Positions 16,941-25,627 of a DNA stretch of 64,000 nucleotides are shown here, piece by piece (positions within the stretch are counted from its first letter, which is position 1; each line of letters opens with the position of its first letter). The notes under the pieces are model-generated. The model was not told where the DNA came from. It searched no databases and saw only the letters and a list, made by a program, of their open reading frames with translations. Source of the stretch: Microbacterium esteraromaticum (GTDB lineage: Bacteria; Actinomycetota; Actinomycetes; Actinomycetales; Microbacteriaceae); NCBI RefSeq assembly GCF_028747645.1, contig NZ_CP118100.1, forward strand, positions 248,001 through 312,000, in the 5' to 3' direction. Both the position numbers and the translations under genes were made by a program.

Positions 16941-16952
16941 CCGAACGTTCGG
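16941..16952. promoter_or_regulatory. 12 bp palindrome upstream of the glycosyltransferase
   Basis: CCGAACGTTCGG is a perfect palindrome 94 bp before the GT2 start and 8 bp after the preceding stop. It has GAAC and GTTC half sites without the four-base spacer of a LexA box, so LexA is unlikely. A TetR-type or other dimeric repressor could bind here. No promoter hexamers are clear. Confidence 0.35.
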
Positions 16953-17045
16953 CTTCCCACCGCAGAAGGTGGCATTGTTGGTGGTGAAGCGGTGGGGACG
17001 CGCGGAGATACGGTGCCATTCTGGGTACCGGAGTGGAGCGCGCCC

Positions 17046-18473
17046 GTGAACCGGTTCTTCCAGCGGATCGTCGGCCTCGCGGTGGTCCTGATCGTGGCGC
17101 TCGCCGCGGGACTGCTGTGGTGGGGCATCGCCGTCACCGACCCTCCGTCGATGTGGCAGCCCGCGCACGTCACGCTCTCGGGCATCTGGGATGTCGTGTA
17201 CAACACCCAACTGCCCGATCTCGGCGTGCTCGCGGTCGCGCTGGGGATCGCGCTGATCCTGGTGCTGTTCGTCGTGGTGGGCGAGCGCGTGGTCGCCAAT
17301 CGCTATCGCCGCGCGGGTGTCGAGGTGACACGGCTCACACTGGCACCGCAGACCGTCATGGCACGCACCCGCGGGGTCTTCGCCGGTGAGGTCACCGTGA
17401 CGGTGCTGATCCCCGCGCACAATGAGCAGGCGTCGCTGCCCCACACGTTGACGTCGTTGCGTGAGCAGACGCTGGCGCCGCTGCGCGTGCTCGTCGTGGC
17501 CGACAACTGCACCGACCGCACTGTCGAGGTCGCGCGCGCCCACGGCGCCGATGTCTTCGAGACCGTCGACAACGCTCACAAGAAGGGCGGCGCACTCAAC
17601 CAGGCGCTCACCGACCTGCTGCCGAGCATGGGCGACAACGACTGCGTGCTGGTGATGGACGCCGACAGTCAGATCGGAACCGGCTTCATCGCCGAGGCCA
17701 CCCGCCGGCTGACCGACGACCGCGCGCTGATGGCCGTCGGCGGCCTGTTCGAGGGCGAAGAGGGGCATGGGCTGCTCGGCCAGTTCCAGCGCAACGAGTA
17801 CACCCGGTACCGGCGCGAGATCAGCCGACGCGACGGGCGCGTGTTCGTCCTCACCGGTACGGCGTCGGTGTTCCGGGCATCCGCTCTGCGCGCGGTCGCC
17901 GACGCGCGCGGCCGTGACCTGCCGGGCAAGGCCGGCGAGGTCTACGACACCGCCGCGCTCACCGAGGACAACGAGCTGACCATCGCCATCAAGTCGCTCG
18001 GCGGGCTCACCGTCTCGCCGAAGGGTTGCACCGTGATCACCGAGCTGATGCCGACGTGGCGGATGCTGTGGGCTCAGCGGCTGCGGTGGCAGCGCGGCGC
18101 GCTCGAGAACCTGGGCGCCTACGGCGTGACACCGCAGACGATGCGGTACTGGGCGCAGCAGATCGCGATCGGCTACGGCGTGATCGCCCTGTTCGCGTAC
18201 TTCGCCCTGCTGTTGCTGATGGTGCTGGCAATGGACACCTGGGTGTGGTTCCCGTTCTGGCTGTGCATCGGTCTGCTGTTCGCCGTCGAGCGGATGGTCA
18301 CCGCGTGGCGCGGCGGGTGGCGGGCTCGCGTGCTGGCTCTGCTGATCTTTCCCGAGCTGGTCTACGACTGCTTCTTGAACCTCGCGTTCCTCAAGGGCGT
18401 CGTCGAGATCGCCTTCGGCCGCAGAGCGACCTGGAAACACGTGCAGCACGCGCCCGAGGAGGTGGCGTCGTGA
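17046..18473 (+). CDS. GT2-family processive glycosyltransferase, membrane bound
   Basis: A 475-residue enzyme with two N-terminal membrane segments, a cytoplasmic GT-A domain and two or three C-terminal membrane segments, as in BcsA/HAS-type polysaccharide synthases. Motifs are VTVLIPAHNEQ, the sugar-nucleotide D in VVADNCTDRT, DAD in VMDADSQIG, the TED acceptor motif in LTEDNELTI, and QRLRW of the QxxRW product-site motif. The GTG at 17046 was chosen for GGAG seven bases upstream. The next gene overlaps its stop. It probably makes an exopolysaccharide, but the sugar is not predictable. Confidence 0.88.
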   Translation: MNRFFQRIVGLAVVLIVALAAGLLWWGIAVTDPPSMWQPAHVTLSGIWDVVYNTQLPDLGVLAVALGIALILVLFVVVGERVVANRYRRAGVEVTRLTLAPQTVMARTRGVFAGEVTVTVLIPAHNEQASLPHTLTSLREQTLAPLRVLVVADNCTDRTVEVARAHGADVFETVDNAHKKGGALNQALTDLLPSMGDNDCVLVMDADSQIGTGFIAEATRRLTDDRALMAVGGLFEGEEGHGLLGQFQRNEYTRYRREISRRDGRVFVLTGTASVFRASALRAVADARGRDLPGKAGEVYDTAALTEDNELTIAIKSLGGLTVSPKGCTVITELMPTWRMLWAQRLRWQRGALENLGAYGVTPQTMRYWAQQIAIGYGVIALFAYFALLLLMVLAMDTWVWFPFWLCIGLLFAVERMVTAWRGGWRARVLALLIFPELVYDCFLNLAFLKGVVEIAFGRRATWKHVQHAPEEVAS

Positions 18474-18676
18474 TCGCGCCGACCGGGATTCTGCTGCCCG
18501 AGAGCCTGCTGTACACCGACTGGTTCGGTGTGCTGGCCACGTTCGTCGCGATCAACACCGTGATCTACGTCGTGCTCGGCGTGATCAAGATGACGCCGAA
18601 GATCCGATGGGGACGCCGCACCGGCGCCAACCGCAGGTCACAGACCCGGAGCATCCACCCCGATGCGGCGCCGTAG
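18470..18676 (+). CDS. Small membrane protein coupled to the glycosyltransferase
   Basis: A 68-residue protein starting at GTG 18470 inside the glycosyltransferase stop (GTGA), with GAGGAGG upstream. One hydrophobic segment spans about residues 21-41 (GVLATFVAINTVIYVVLGVI), followed by a basic tail. Translational coupling suggests an accessory subunit of the synthase. Its last 39 bp overlap the 3' end of the convergent EAL gene. I recognise no family. Confidence 0.6.
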   Translation: MIAPTGILLPESLLYTDWFGVLATFVAINTVIYVVLGVIKMTPKIRWGRRTGANRRSQTRSIHPDAAP

Positions 18677-19378
18677 TTCGGATAGCTCCCTGCCCAGCTC
18701 GGGGGCGGGCGTGGGCATCCCGAGATGGAAGCCCTGGCCGAGACGTGCTCCCAGGCCGCGCGCGACATCGAGGTGCTCGGGCTGCGAGATACCCTCGACG
18801 ACCAGTGGTGCGCCGACCTCGCGCGCCGCCGCGAGCGCCGGTTCCAGACGGGCACGCGCGTTGGCATCCGCCACGATCTCCCAGAACGGGGCGCGGTCGA
18901 CCTTGACGATGTCTGGACGCGCGGCGAGGATGCGCGCGGCATCGGCGTCGGCGGTGCCGGCGTCGTCGACCAGCAGCATGCCACCGAGGTCCGTCACGAG
19001 GGCGCGGATCTCGGCCAGATCAACATCGGTGGGACCCTCGGTCAGCTCCAGCCCCCACGGGCGGCGAAGTCCCGCCAGGACGTCGGGCAATGCCGGATGC
19101 CGAAACGTTGCACCCGCGGCATTCACCGTGACGAACAGGTCGTCGGGCAGTGCCGCTGCGGCGACGACCGCGGTGCGGATCAAGGCGATCTCGAGGACAG
19201 TCTGCTCGCCGCGTCGGGCGGCGTCATCGAGATGCTGCACGGGGGAACGCCCGTCGGCGAAACGCGCGAGTGCCTCACAACCGACGACGCGCCATTCGGC
19301 CAGATCGACGATCGGCTGGAACACGGCGCTGTGTGCGACCGGCACCTCTTCAGAGGCAGGTCCACCGCGCGAGATCAC
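18638..19378 (-). CDS. EAL-domain protein (cyclic-di-GMP phosphodiesterase or sensor)
   Basis: A 246-residue stand-alone EAL domain. Most catalytic landmarks are present: CEALARF, the asparagine in VTVNAAG, LELTEG, LVDDAGTAD (DDFG changed to DDAG), DIVKVDR, and GQGFHLG. The usual AEGVE reads VEGIS. It may be a weakened hydrolase or a c-di-GMP binder. It diverges from a GGDEF cyclase gene across 33 bp, so the two are likely co-regulated. The GTG at 19378 is uncertain because another GTG lies eleven codons inside, and neither has a clear ribosome site. Confidence 0.8.
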   Translation of the reverse strand: MISRGGPASEEVPVAHSAVFQPIVDLAEWRVVGCEALARFADGRSPVQHLDDAARRGEQTVLEIALIRTAVVAAAALPDDLFVTVNAAGATFRHPALPDVLAGLRRPWGLELTEGPTDVDLAEIRALVTDLGGMLLVDDAGTADADAARILAARPDIVKVDRAPFWEIVADANARARLEPALAAAREVGAPLVVEGISQPEHLDVARGLGARLGQGFHLGMPTPAPELGRELSELRRRIGVDAPGL

Positions 19379-19411
19379 GATTCAGTCTACCCCCGGGGAG
19401 CGGAGACACTG

Positions 19412-20434
19412 ATGGACACACACCGGATCGCACTGCCAGAAGCCGACGAGATGCGGTGGCTGCGCTCGGACATGATGCGCGGCATGCTGCGGCGCACCTC
19501 CACGTACTCGATCGTGACGGCCGCGCTCATGCTGCTGTACTCGGCGCTGGGGTTGGCCGAGCTGTTCGAGGACGACATCTCGCTGTTCGAGGTCGTCCTG
19601 TCGTGGGCGATCTTCGCCGGCGGTCTGCTGTTCGCCCTTCTGGTGGCCGTCGGTGGCAAGGAGCTGCCGCGATGGGTGGGGCTGGGGCTCGTCGTGGCGC
19701 ACACGAGCGTATCGGTCTACTACCTGGGGTTCTCGGATGAGCGGCAGAACGCGATCGCCGCACTGCAGGAGGCGCCGATCATGGCGATGTACTTCTCGTG
19801 GTTCTACGGCGCCCGTCTCGCGCGGCCCGGGTGGCTGATCATCCTCGGACTGCTGGGAGCGGCGATGCTGGCGGGTCCGTTCGCCGGCCCGGATGCCGAT
19901 CAGGCACCCGCGCTGCTTGGGCCGGTGAACATCATCTCGGCGGGGCTGTTCACCTGGTTGTGTCTGGAGGCGGGGCTCTTCGTGCGGCATCGGGTGCGGC
20001 TGGAGAGCAACACCGATGAGCTGACGGGCGTGCTGAATCGGCGTGGGTTCCTCGGGCGGGCACGGGGCGAGCTGCGCCGGGCGCACCGCTACCGGCGCCC
20101 GGTCAGCATCGCGCTGATCGACCTCGACAAGTTCAAGGAGATCAACGACGGCGCGGGTCACGCAGCGGGAGACGACCTGCTCAAGACGCTCACCGCGCAG
20201 TGGATCTCGCTGTCCCGATCCTCTGACACGGTGGGCCGGCTCGGTGGTGACGAGTTCGCGTTGCTTCTTCCTGAGACCGATGAGCAGGATGCCCGAGTGG
20301 TGCTTCGGCGCATGCGGGGGCTCGCGTCGCACCCGTGGTCGTGGGGCGTGGTGCAGGCGTTGCCGAGCGAATCGGTCGACGACGTGCTGGCCCGCGCGGA
20401 CGCGCAGATGTACGACCGCAAGCGATCGGAGTGA
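19412..20434 (+). CDS. GGDEF-domain diguanylate cyclase, membrane bound
   Basis: A 340-residue protein with about six membrane segments (residues about 30-200) followed by a GGDEF domain at about 205-335. The active-site motif is intact in RLGGDEFALLLP, and IDLDKFKEINDGAGHAAGD matches the metal and substrate-binding loop. No RxxD inhibitory site is evident before the motif. It makes c-di-GMP from GTP. ATG 19412 is preceded by GGAG. It forms a divergent pair with the EAL gene and follows the polysaccharide synthase, a process often controlled by c-di-GMP. Confidence 0.9.
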   Translation: MDTHRIALPEADEMRWLRSDMMRGMLRRTSTYSIVTAALMLLYSALGLAELFEDDISLFEVVLSWAIFAGGLLFALLVAVGGKELPRWVGLGLVVAHTSVSVYYLGFSDERQNAIAALQEAPIMAMYFSWFYGARLARPGWLIILGLLGAAMLAGPFAGPDADQAPALLGPVNIISAGLFTWLCLEAGLFVRHRVRLESNTDELTGVLNRRGFLGRARGELRRAHRYRRPVSIALIDLDKFKEINDGAGHAAGDDLLKTLTAQWISLSRSSDTVGRLGGDEFALLLPETDEQDARVVLRRMRGLASHPWSWGVVQALPSESVDDVLARADAQMYDRKRSE

Positions 20435-20468
20435 GCGGGGGCGCCTTTTCGGTTTCGACGCCATGGTG

Positions 20469-20492
20469 TTAGGTTAGGTGAGGCTTACCAAA
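20469..20492 (+). promoter_or_regulatory. IdeR/DmdR-type iron box
   Basis: Two overlapping registers of the 19 bp consensus are present. The better one, at 20474-20492 (TTAGGTGAGGCTTACCAAA), matches TTAGGTTAGGCTAACCTAA at 16 of 19 positions. The other starts at 20469 (14 of 19). It lies about 62 bp before the siderophore-binding lipoprotein start and predicts repression by an iron-bound DtxR-family regulator. Confidence 0.85.
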
Positions 20493-20554
20493 GTAGGCCT
20501 TCGCCGGTTCTCCTGTGCCGGCACCTCCCGAAACCCGACCCGAAAGGGACGCCC

Positions 20555-21622
20555 GTGCGCATTTCCCGTCTGATGGGCCTCGGAGCCGTTGCGGCCGTGG
20601 CCGCCGGCCTCGTCGCCTGCTCGCCCGCCACCACCACGCCGGAATCGACCGCTGGCACGGACTCCTCCGGCGCGTTCCCGGTCACCATCGAGCACGTCTA
20701 CGGCGAGACGACCATCAACAGCGCGCCGGCGCGCGTGGCCACCGTCGCGTGGTCGAACCACGAGGTTCCGCTGGCGCTCGGCATCGTGCCGGTCGGCATG
20801 AGCAAGGCCACGTGGGGCGATGACGACGGCGATGGAGTGCTGCCCTGGGTCGAAGACGAACTCGCCGCGCTCGGCGTCGACACCTCACTGATCGGCGACG
20901 AGCAGGCCGCGGCCGCCGGTGAGGTGCCCGTGCTGTTCGACGAGACCGACGGCATCGACTACGAGGCGGTCGCCGACACGAACCCCGACGTCATCCTGGC
21001 CGCCTACTCGGGCCTGACCCAGGAGGAATACGACACGCTGTCGAAGATCGCTCCCGTCGTCGCCTACCCCGAGGTCGCCTGGGCCACTCCGCTCGACCAG
21101 ATGATCGAGATGAACTCTGCGGCGCTCGGCCTCGCCGCCGAGGGCGACGCGCTCATCGACGACCTGCAGGCGCAGATCACCACGGCCCTCGATGCCAACA
21201 GTGCGCTCAAGGACTCGCGGGTGCTGTTCAGCTACCTCGACATGAACGACCTCAGCCAGATCGGTGTGTACACCAGCCACGACACCCGCCCGGGCTTCCT
21301 GGAGGGCATCGGCCTGCCCACCCCGGCCATCGTCGAAGAGGTCACCGAGGGCACCGACGGCTTCTACGTGACCGTCAGCGCCGAGCAGGCCGAACGCTTC
21401 GATGACGTCGATGTGTTCGTCAGCTACGGCGACGACTCGACCATCGCCACGCTGCAGGCAGACCCGCTGCTGTCGAAGATTCCAGCCGTCGCCGCCGGCA
21501 ACATCGCCATCCTGCAGGACAGCACTCCGCTGGCCGCCTCGGCCAACCCCTCGCCGCTGTCGATCGGCTGGGGCATCGACGAGTACTTCGCACTGCTGGC
21601 CGACGCCGTCGCCGGCGAGTGA
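20555..21622 (+). CDS. Ferric-siderophore ABC transporter substrate-binding lipoprotein
   Basis: A 355-residue FhuD/FepB-type binding protein. The signal peptide ends in a lipobox (AGLVAC, cysteine near residue 23), so it is anchored outside the membrane. The domain begins FPVTIEHVYGETTINSAPARVATV, the usual cluster A-II start, and ends with SIGWGIDEYFALL. The GTG start at 20555 was chosen for the signal peptide directly after it. It opens an operon with two permeases, an ATPase and a siderophore-interacting protein, behind an iron box. Confidence 0.93.
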   Translation: MRISRLMGLGAVAAVAAGLVACSPATTTPESTAGTDSSGAFPVTIEHVYGETTINSAPARVATVAWSNHEVPLALGIVPVGMSKATWGDDDGDGVLPWVEDELAALGVDTSLIGDEQAAAAGEVPVLFDETDGIDYEAVADTNPDVILAAYSGLTQEEYDTLSKIAPVVAYPEVAWATPLDQMIEMNSAALGLAAEGDALIDDLQAQITTALDANSALKDSRVLFSYLDMNDLSQIGVYTSHDTRPGFLEGIGLPTPAIVEEVTEGTDGFYVTVSAEQAERFDDVDVFVSYGDDSTIATLQADPLLSKIPAVAAGNIAILQDSTPLAASANPSPLSIGWGIDEYFALLADAVAGE

Positions 21623-21668
21623 CCCCGCAACGCCCGAACCGACTGCATCCGACAGGCACCGCGAGATC

Positions 21669-22715
21669 ATGACCGTGACCGCCGCACCCGCCGCTGTGTC
21701 GGGCGCCGCAGACCTGCGTCGCCCGACACTGGTGCGCATCGGCTGGCTCGGCGTCGGGGTGCTCGTCCTGCTGTTGCTCTGCGCGCTCTCGGTGGCCTTC
21801 GGATCGCGCTCGGTGACGATCGACGACATCCTGGCCGGCCTCGCCGGACACACCGACACCGTCTCGCAGGCCGCCGTCGTCAAGCGCATCCCACGCACGG
21901 TGCTCGCCATCCTCGTCGGCGCCGCGCTCGCGCTCGCCGGGGCCACCATGCAAGCCGTCACCCGCAACCCGATCGCCGATCCGGGCATCCTCGGCGTCAC
22001 CAATGGCGCGTCGCTCGCGATCGTCATCGGCATCGCGTTCGTCGGTATCACGCATCCGCTCAGCTACATGGGGTTCGCGATCGTGGGTGCCGCGCTCGCG
22101 GCGGTGTTCGTGTACCTGGTCGGTTCGCTCGGCCGTGGGGGAGCGACCCCGCTGAAGCTCGCGCTGGCGGGCGCGGCCACCTCGGCGGCCTTCGCGTCGC
22201 TCATCAGCGCGATCCTGTTGCCGCGGGTCAACGTCCTCGGCAGCTTCCAGGCCTGGCAGGTCGGCGGAGTGGGAGGCGCGGAGTGGTCGCGCATGGCGAT
22301 GGCCGCCCCCGTGCTCGCCCTCGGCGCCCTGATCTGCGTGCTGAGCGCACGTGGGATGAACTCCCTCGCGCTCGGCGACGACATGGCGGCGGGGTTGGGT
22401 GAGAATGTGGCCCGCACGCGGATGCTGTCAGCGCTGGGGGCCGTGATCCTCGCCGGCGTCGCCACGGCGATCGCCGGCCCGATCGGCTTCGTCGGGCTCG
22501 TCGTGCCGCACATGTGTCGGATGCTGGTGGGCACGGACCACCGGTGGTTGCTGCCATTCTCGGCGTTGGCCGGTGCCGCCCTGCTCGTCGCCGGCGACGT
22601 GATCGGTCGGGTCGTCTCACCCACCGAGGAGATCCAGGTCGGGATCGTCACCGCGATCATCGGCGCCCCGCTGTTCATCTGGATCGTCCGCCGACAGAAG
22701 GTGCGTGAACTGTGA
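21669..22715 (+). CDS. Iron-siderophore ABC permease, FecCD family (first)
   Basis: A 348-residue FecCD-type permease with about nine to ten membrane segments. Family landmarks are RIPRTVLAILVGAALALAGA, MQAVTRNPIADPGILGVTNG and GPIGFVGLVVPHMCRMLVG. ATG 21669 gives a short cytoplasmic leader before the first segment. The stop overlaps the second permease start. It forms the transmembrane channel as a heterodimer with that permease. Confidence 0.93.
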   Translation: MTVTAAPAAVSGAADLRRPTLVRIGWLGVGVLVLLLLCALSVAFGSRSVTIDDILAGLAGHTDTVSQAAVVKRIPRTVLAILVGAALALAGATMQAVTRNPIADPGILGVTNGASLAIVIGIAFVGITHPLSYMGFAIVGAALAAVFVYLVGSLGRGGATPLKLALAGAATSAAFASLISAILLPRVNVLGSFQAWQVGGVGGAEWSRMAMAAPVLALGALICVLSARGMNSLALGDDMAAGLGENVARTRMLSALGAVILAGVATAIAGPIGFVGLVVPHMCRMLVGTDHRWLLPFSALAGAALLVAGDVIGRVVSPTEEIQVGIVTAIIGAPLFIWIVRRQKVREL

Positions 22716-23755
22716 ACGTCGTCGCTGCATCGGGTGCGCAGGCCGTCATCGCGGGGCGTCGACGTCGGCGACGCCGGCACGCCGTGTCGAGCATGGTGCT
22801 CGCCGCCCTCGTGCTGGCCCTCTTCGCCGTGTCGCTGATGGTCGGCAACACGTTCTACCCGCCCGAGCAGGTGCTCGCGGTGATCCGCGGTGAGCAGGTC
22901 GCCGGAGCATCGTTCACCGTCGGCGAGCTGCGGCTGCCGCGCGCGATCACGGCGGTGCTCGCCGGAGCGGCATTCGGCATCGCGGGCATCACCTTTCAGA
23001 CCATGCTGCGAAACCCGCTGGCATCCCCGGACATCATCGGCATCACCGCCGGCGCCAGCGCCGCGGCCGTGCTGGGGATCGTCGCCTTCTCGCTGTCCGG
23101 AGCAGGGGTGTCGCTGTTCGCTCTCACCGGAGCGCTGCTGACCGCTCTGGCGATCTACCTGCTCTCGTACAAGGGCGGATTCTCGGGAGTGCGGCTGATC
23201 CTGATCGGCATCGGCGTCGCCGCGATGCTGCAGGCGGTCATCTCATACCAGCTCTCGCGCGCCGCCGACTGGGACATCCAGTCGGCGATGCAGTGGCTGA
23301 CCGGCAGTCTCAACTCGGCCAGCTGGGAGCGGCTGCCCCCGCTGCTGGCGGTGTGCGCGATCGTCATCCCGTTGATGCTGTTGCGCCAGCGCAGCCTGAG
23401 CGTGCTGCGCCTCGGCGACGACTCGGCCGCAGCCCTCGGGGTACGCGTGTCGGGCACCCGGCTCGTGCTGATCATCGGAGCCGTCGCGTTGCTGGCGTTC
23501 GCGACCGCCGCCGCCGGCCCGATCGCTTTCGTCGCCTTCATGTCGGGGCCCATCGCCGCCCGCATCACCGGGCCCGGCGCGAACCTGCTGGTGCCATCGG
23601 CGCTGGTGGGCGCGCTGCTCGTGCTCGGCGCCGACCTGATCGGTCAGTTCGCGCTCGACGGGCGCTATCCGGTCGGCGTGATCACCGGCATCCTCGGTGC
23701 CCCCTACCTGATCTACCTGCTCATCCGCACCAACCGCTCGGGAGGATCACTGTGA
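22712..23755 (+). CDS. Iron-siderophore ABC permease, FecCD family (second)
   Basis: A 347-residue FecCD permease that partners the preceding one. It has the same landmarks: LRLPRAITAVLAGAAFGIAG, LRNPLASPDIIGITAGASAA and AAAGPIAFVAFMSGPIAARI. The GTG start overlaps the upstream stop (GTGA) and its own stop overlaps the ATPase start, so the three genes are translated as a unit. An extra arginine-rich cluster (GRRRRRRRH) lies before the first membrane segment, consistent with a cytoplasmic N-terminus. Confidence 0.93.
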   Translation: MNVVAASGAQAVIAGRRRRRRRHAVSSMVLAALVLALFAVSLMVGNTFYPPEQVLAVIRGEQVAGASFTVGELRLPRAITAVLAGAAFGIAGITFQTMLRNPLASPDIIGITAGASAAAVLGIVAFSLSGAGVSLFALTGALLTALAIYLLSYKGGFSGVRLILIGIGVAAMLQAVISYQLSRAADWDIQSAMQWLTGSLNSASWERLPPLLAVCAIVIPLMLLRQRSLSVLRLGDDSAAALGVRVSGTRLVLIIGAVALLAFATAAAGPIAFVAFMSGPIAARITGPGANLLVPSALVGALLVLGADLIGQFALDGRYPVGVITGILGAPYLIYLLIRTNRSGGSL

Positions 23756-24564
23756 CCGAGCCCACGATTCCGCATCACACGCTGAGCGCCGAGGGCATCA
23801 CCCTCGGCTACGGCGACCGCACCGTGATCGCCGACCTCGATCTCGCCATCGCGCCGGGGCGCATCACCGCGATCGTCGGCGCGAACGGCTGTGGCAAATC
23901 GACGCTGTTGCGTGCGCTGGCGCGCCTGCTGCGACCGGATGCCGGCGAGGTGCGCCTCGACGGTGCGCCACTGCGCAGCATGCACACCAAAGAGGTCGCC
24001 CGCATCGTCGGCCTGTTGCCGCAATCGCCGCTGGCGCCCGAGGGCATCGCCGTCGCCGACCTCGTCGGGCGTGGGCGGCACCCGCACCAGAAGGCGCTCG
24101 CGCGCTGGACCGCCCACGACTACGAAGTGGTCGCCGACGCGCTGCAGGCCACCGGCATCACCGACCTCGCCGACCGCAGCATCGACGAACTCTCGGGCGG
24201 GCAGCGCCAGCGCGTCTGGATCGCGATGGCCCTCGCGCAGGAGACCGACATCCTGCTGCTCGACGAACCGACCACGTTTCTCGACGTCGCCCACCAGGTC
24301 GACCTGCTCGACCTGCTCACCGATCTGTGCCTCTCGCGCGGCACGACGATCGTGATGGTGCTGCACGACCTGAATCTCGCGGCGCGCTACGCCGATGAGC
24401 TCGTCGCGATGAGAGCGGGGCGGGTGCACGCCTGCGGTGCGCCCGAGCAGATCCTCACCAGCGAACTCGTCGAGGAGGTCTTCGGGATGGCCAATGTCGT
24501 CACCGCGGATCCCGCCTCAGGAAAACCGATGATCACACCGATGGGAAGGCACCATGTCCTCTGA
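23752..24564 (+). CDS. Iron-siderophore ABC transporter ATP-binding protein
   Basis: A 270-residue FecE/FepC-type ATPase. Walker A is GANGCGKST near residue 43, the signature is ELSGGQRQRVWIAMALAQ, and Walker B is ILLLDEPTTFLDVAHQ. The H-loop is VLHDLNLAARYADE. The GTG start at 23752 overlaps the permease stop and has GGAGG five bases upstream. The FecE-specific spelling TTFLDVAHQ supports siderophore import. The stop overlaps the siderophore-interacting protein gene by 11 bp. Confidence 0.93.
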   Translation: MTEPTIPHHTLSAEGITLGYGDRTVIADLDLAIAPGRITAIVGANGCGKSTLLRALARLLRPDAGEVRLDGAPLRSMHTKEVARIVGLLPQSPLAPEGIAVADLVGRGRHPHQKALARWTAHDYEVVADALQATGITDLADRSIDELSGGQRQRVWIAMALAQETDILLLDEPTTFLDVAHQVDLLDLLTDLCLSRGTTIVMVLHDLNLAARYADELVAMRAGRVHACGAPEQILTSELVEEVFGMANVVTADPASGKPMITPMGRHHVL

Positions 24565-25516
24565 AACGAACGCGCCCACCGCCACCCGCACGCGGCCCTC
24601 CTTCGTGCTCGGCCTCGCCGAGGTGAAGACGGTCGAACGCGTCTCGCCAAGCTTTGTGCGCATCACGTTCGGCGGTGATGAGCTCGACGAGTTCGGTACG
24701 CCGGGAGACGTCTTCGACGTGCGGATCAAGCTCGTCTTCCCGCCGGCATCGGGCATCCTCCCGCCGGTCGATCGCGACGACGACGATTGGTGGGGCGCCT
24801 ACCTGGCTGTGCCTGAGGCCGAGCGCGGTTCGATGCGCACGTACTCGGTACGCGATCTGCGTGTCGGGCCCGAGGGCACCGAGATCGTCGTGGACTTCGT
24901 GCTGCACCTGGAGCCCGGGCTCACCGGCCCGGCGTCTCTGTGGGCGAGCACCGCGGCGCCGGGCGATGCGGTGCTCATGGCCGGTCCGCGCCGGGGGCGC
25001 CCCGACCGCGGCGGCATCGAGTACGCCCCGGGTGATGCGGCGCAGGTCTGCCTGGTCGGTGACGAGACGGCGGCGCCGGCGATCGCGCGCATCCTCGAAG
25101 ACGCCCCGCGCGACCTGCGCGGCATCGCCTTCATCGAGGTGCCGCAGGCTGCCGACGAACTCGCGATCGACGCGCCGAAGGGCGTCGAGGTGCACTGGCT
25201 GCCCCGCGGCGATGCCGCACATGGTCTGCGGGTGATCCCGACCGTGCTCGACTACCTGGGCGAGTCCACGGGCGACGCGATCGTCGTGCAGGACGCCGAG
25301 GGCGAGGACCTGGTGTGGGAGACGCCCGTGTACTCGGGATCAGGTGAGAAGATCAGCGCCGCGGATACGGCGACCGCCGAGCGCTACTTCTGGATCGCCG
25401 GCGAGAGCGGCGTCGTCACGACCCTGCGCCGACACCTCGTGAAGGGGCTCGGCATCGACCGTGCCCAGGTCGCATTCATGGGCTACTGGCGCCGCGGCGT
25501 CGCCATGCGCGGCTGA
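24554..25516 (+). CDS. Siderophore-interacting protein (NAD(P)H-dependent ferric-siderophore reductase)
   Basis: A 320-residue flavoprotein of the SIP/ViuB family that releases iron from imported ferric siderophores by reduction. The FAD-binding domain contains MRTYSVRDLRVGPEGTEIVVDFVLH (the RxYS/T motif), and the SIP domain follows (CLVGDETAAPAIARILED, then YFWIAGESGVVTTLRRHLV). It ends with QVAFMGYWRRG, the common C-terminal motif of the family. It overlaps the ATPase gene, completing the iron-box operon: capture, import, release. Confidence 0.93.
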   Translation: MSSETNAPTATRTRPSFVLGLAEVKTVERVSPSFVRITFGGDELDEFGTPGDVFDVRIKLVFPPASGILPPVDRDDDDWWGAYLAVPEAERGSMRTYSVRDLRVGPEGTEIVVDFVLHLEPGLTGPASLWASTAAPGDAVLMAGPRRGRPDRGGIEYAPGDAAQVCLVGDETAAPAIARILEDAPRDLRGIAFIEVPQAADELAIDAPKGVEVHWLPRGDAAHGLRVIPTVLDYLGESTGDAIVVQDAEGEDLVWETPVYSGSGEKISAADTATAERYFWIAGESGVVTTLRRHLVKGLGIDRAQVAFMGYWRRGVAMRG

Positions 25517-25527
25517 GGGCGGCGTCT

Positions 25528-25604
25528 CCGAAAACAGGCTCGTTACCGAGAACAGGATGGATCTGTGGCATCCGTCCTGTTTTCGGGATTTGTCCTGTTC
25601 TCGG
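25528..25604. repeat. Palindromic element F
   Basis: A 77 bp element between the convergent SIP and AlkD-like genes. Units are CCGAAAACAGG (25528-25538), CCGAGAACAGGA (25546-25557), TCCTGTTTTCGG (25575-25586) and TCCTGTTCTCGG (25593-25604). Sequence matching is staggered. The first left unit best complements the first right unit, and the second left unit best complements the second right unit. An octamer GGCATCCG lies in the loop. Confidence 0.75.
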
Positions 25605-25627
25605 GAGGTGGGAGCGGATGCCCGGGC

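Noticed and set aside
16941..16952. LexA box
   Set aside because: The GAAC and GTTC halves lack the spacer needed for LexA.
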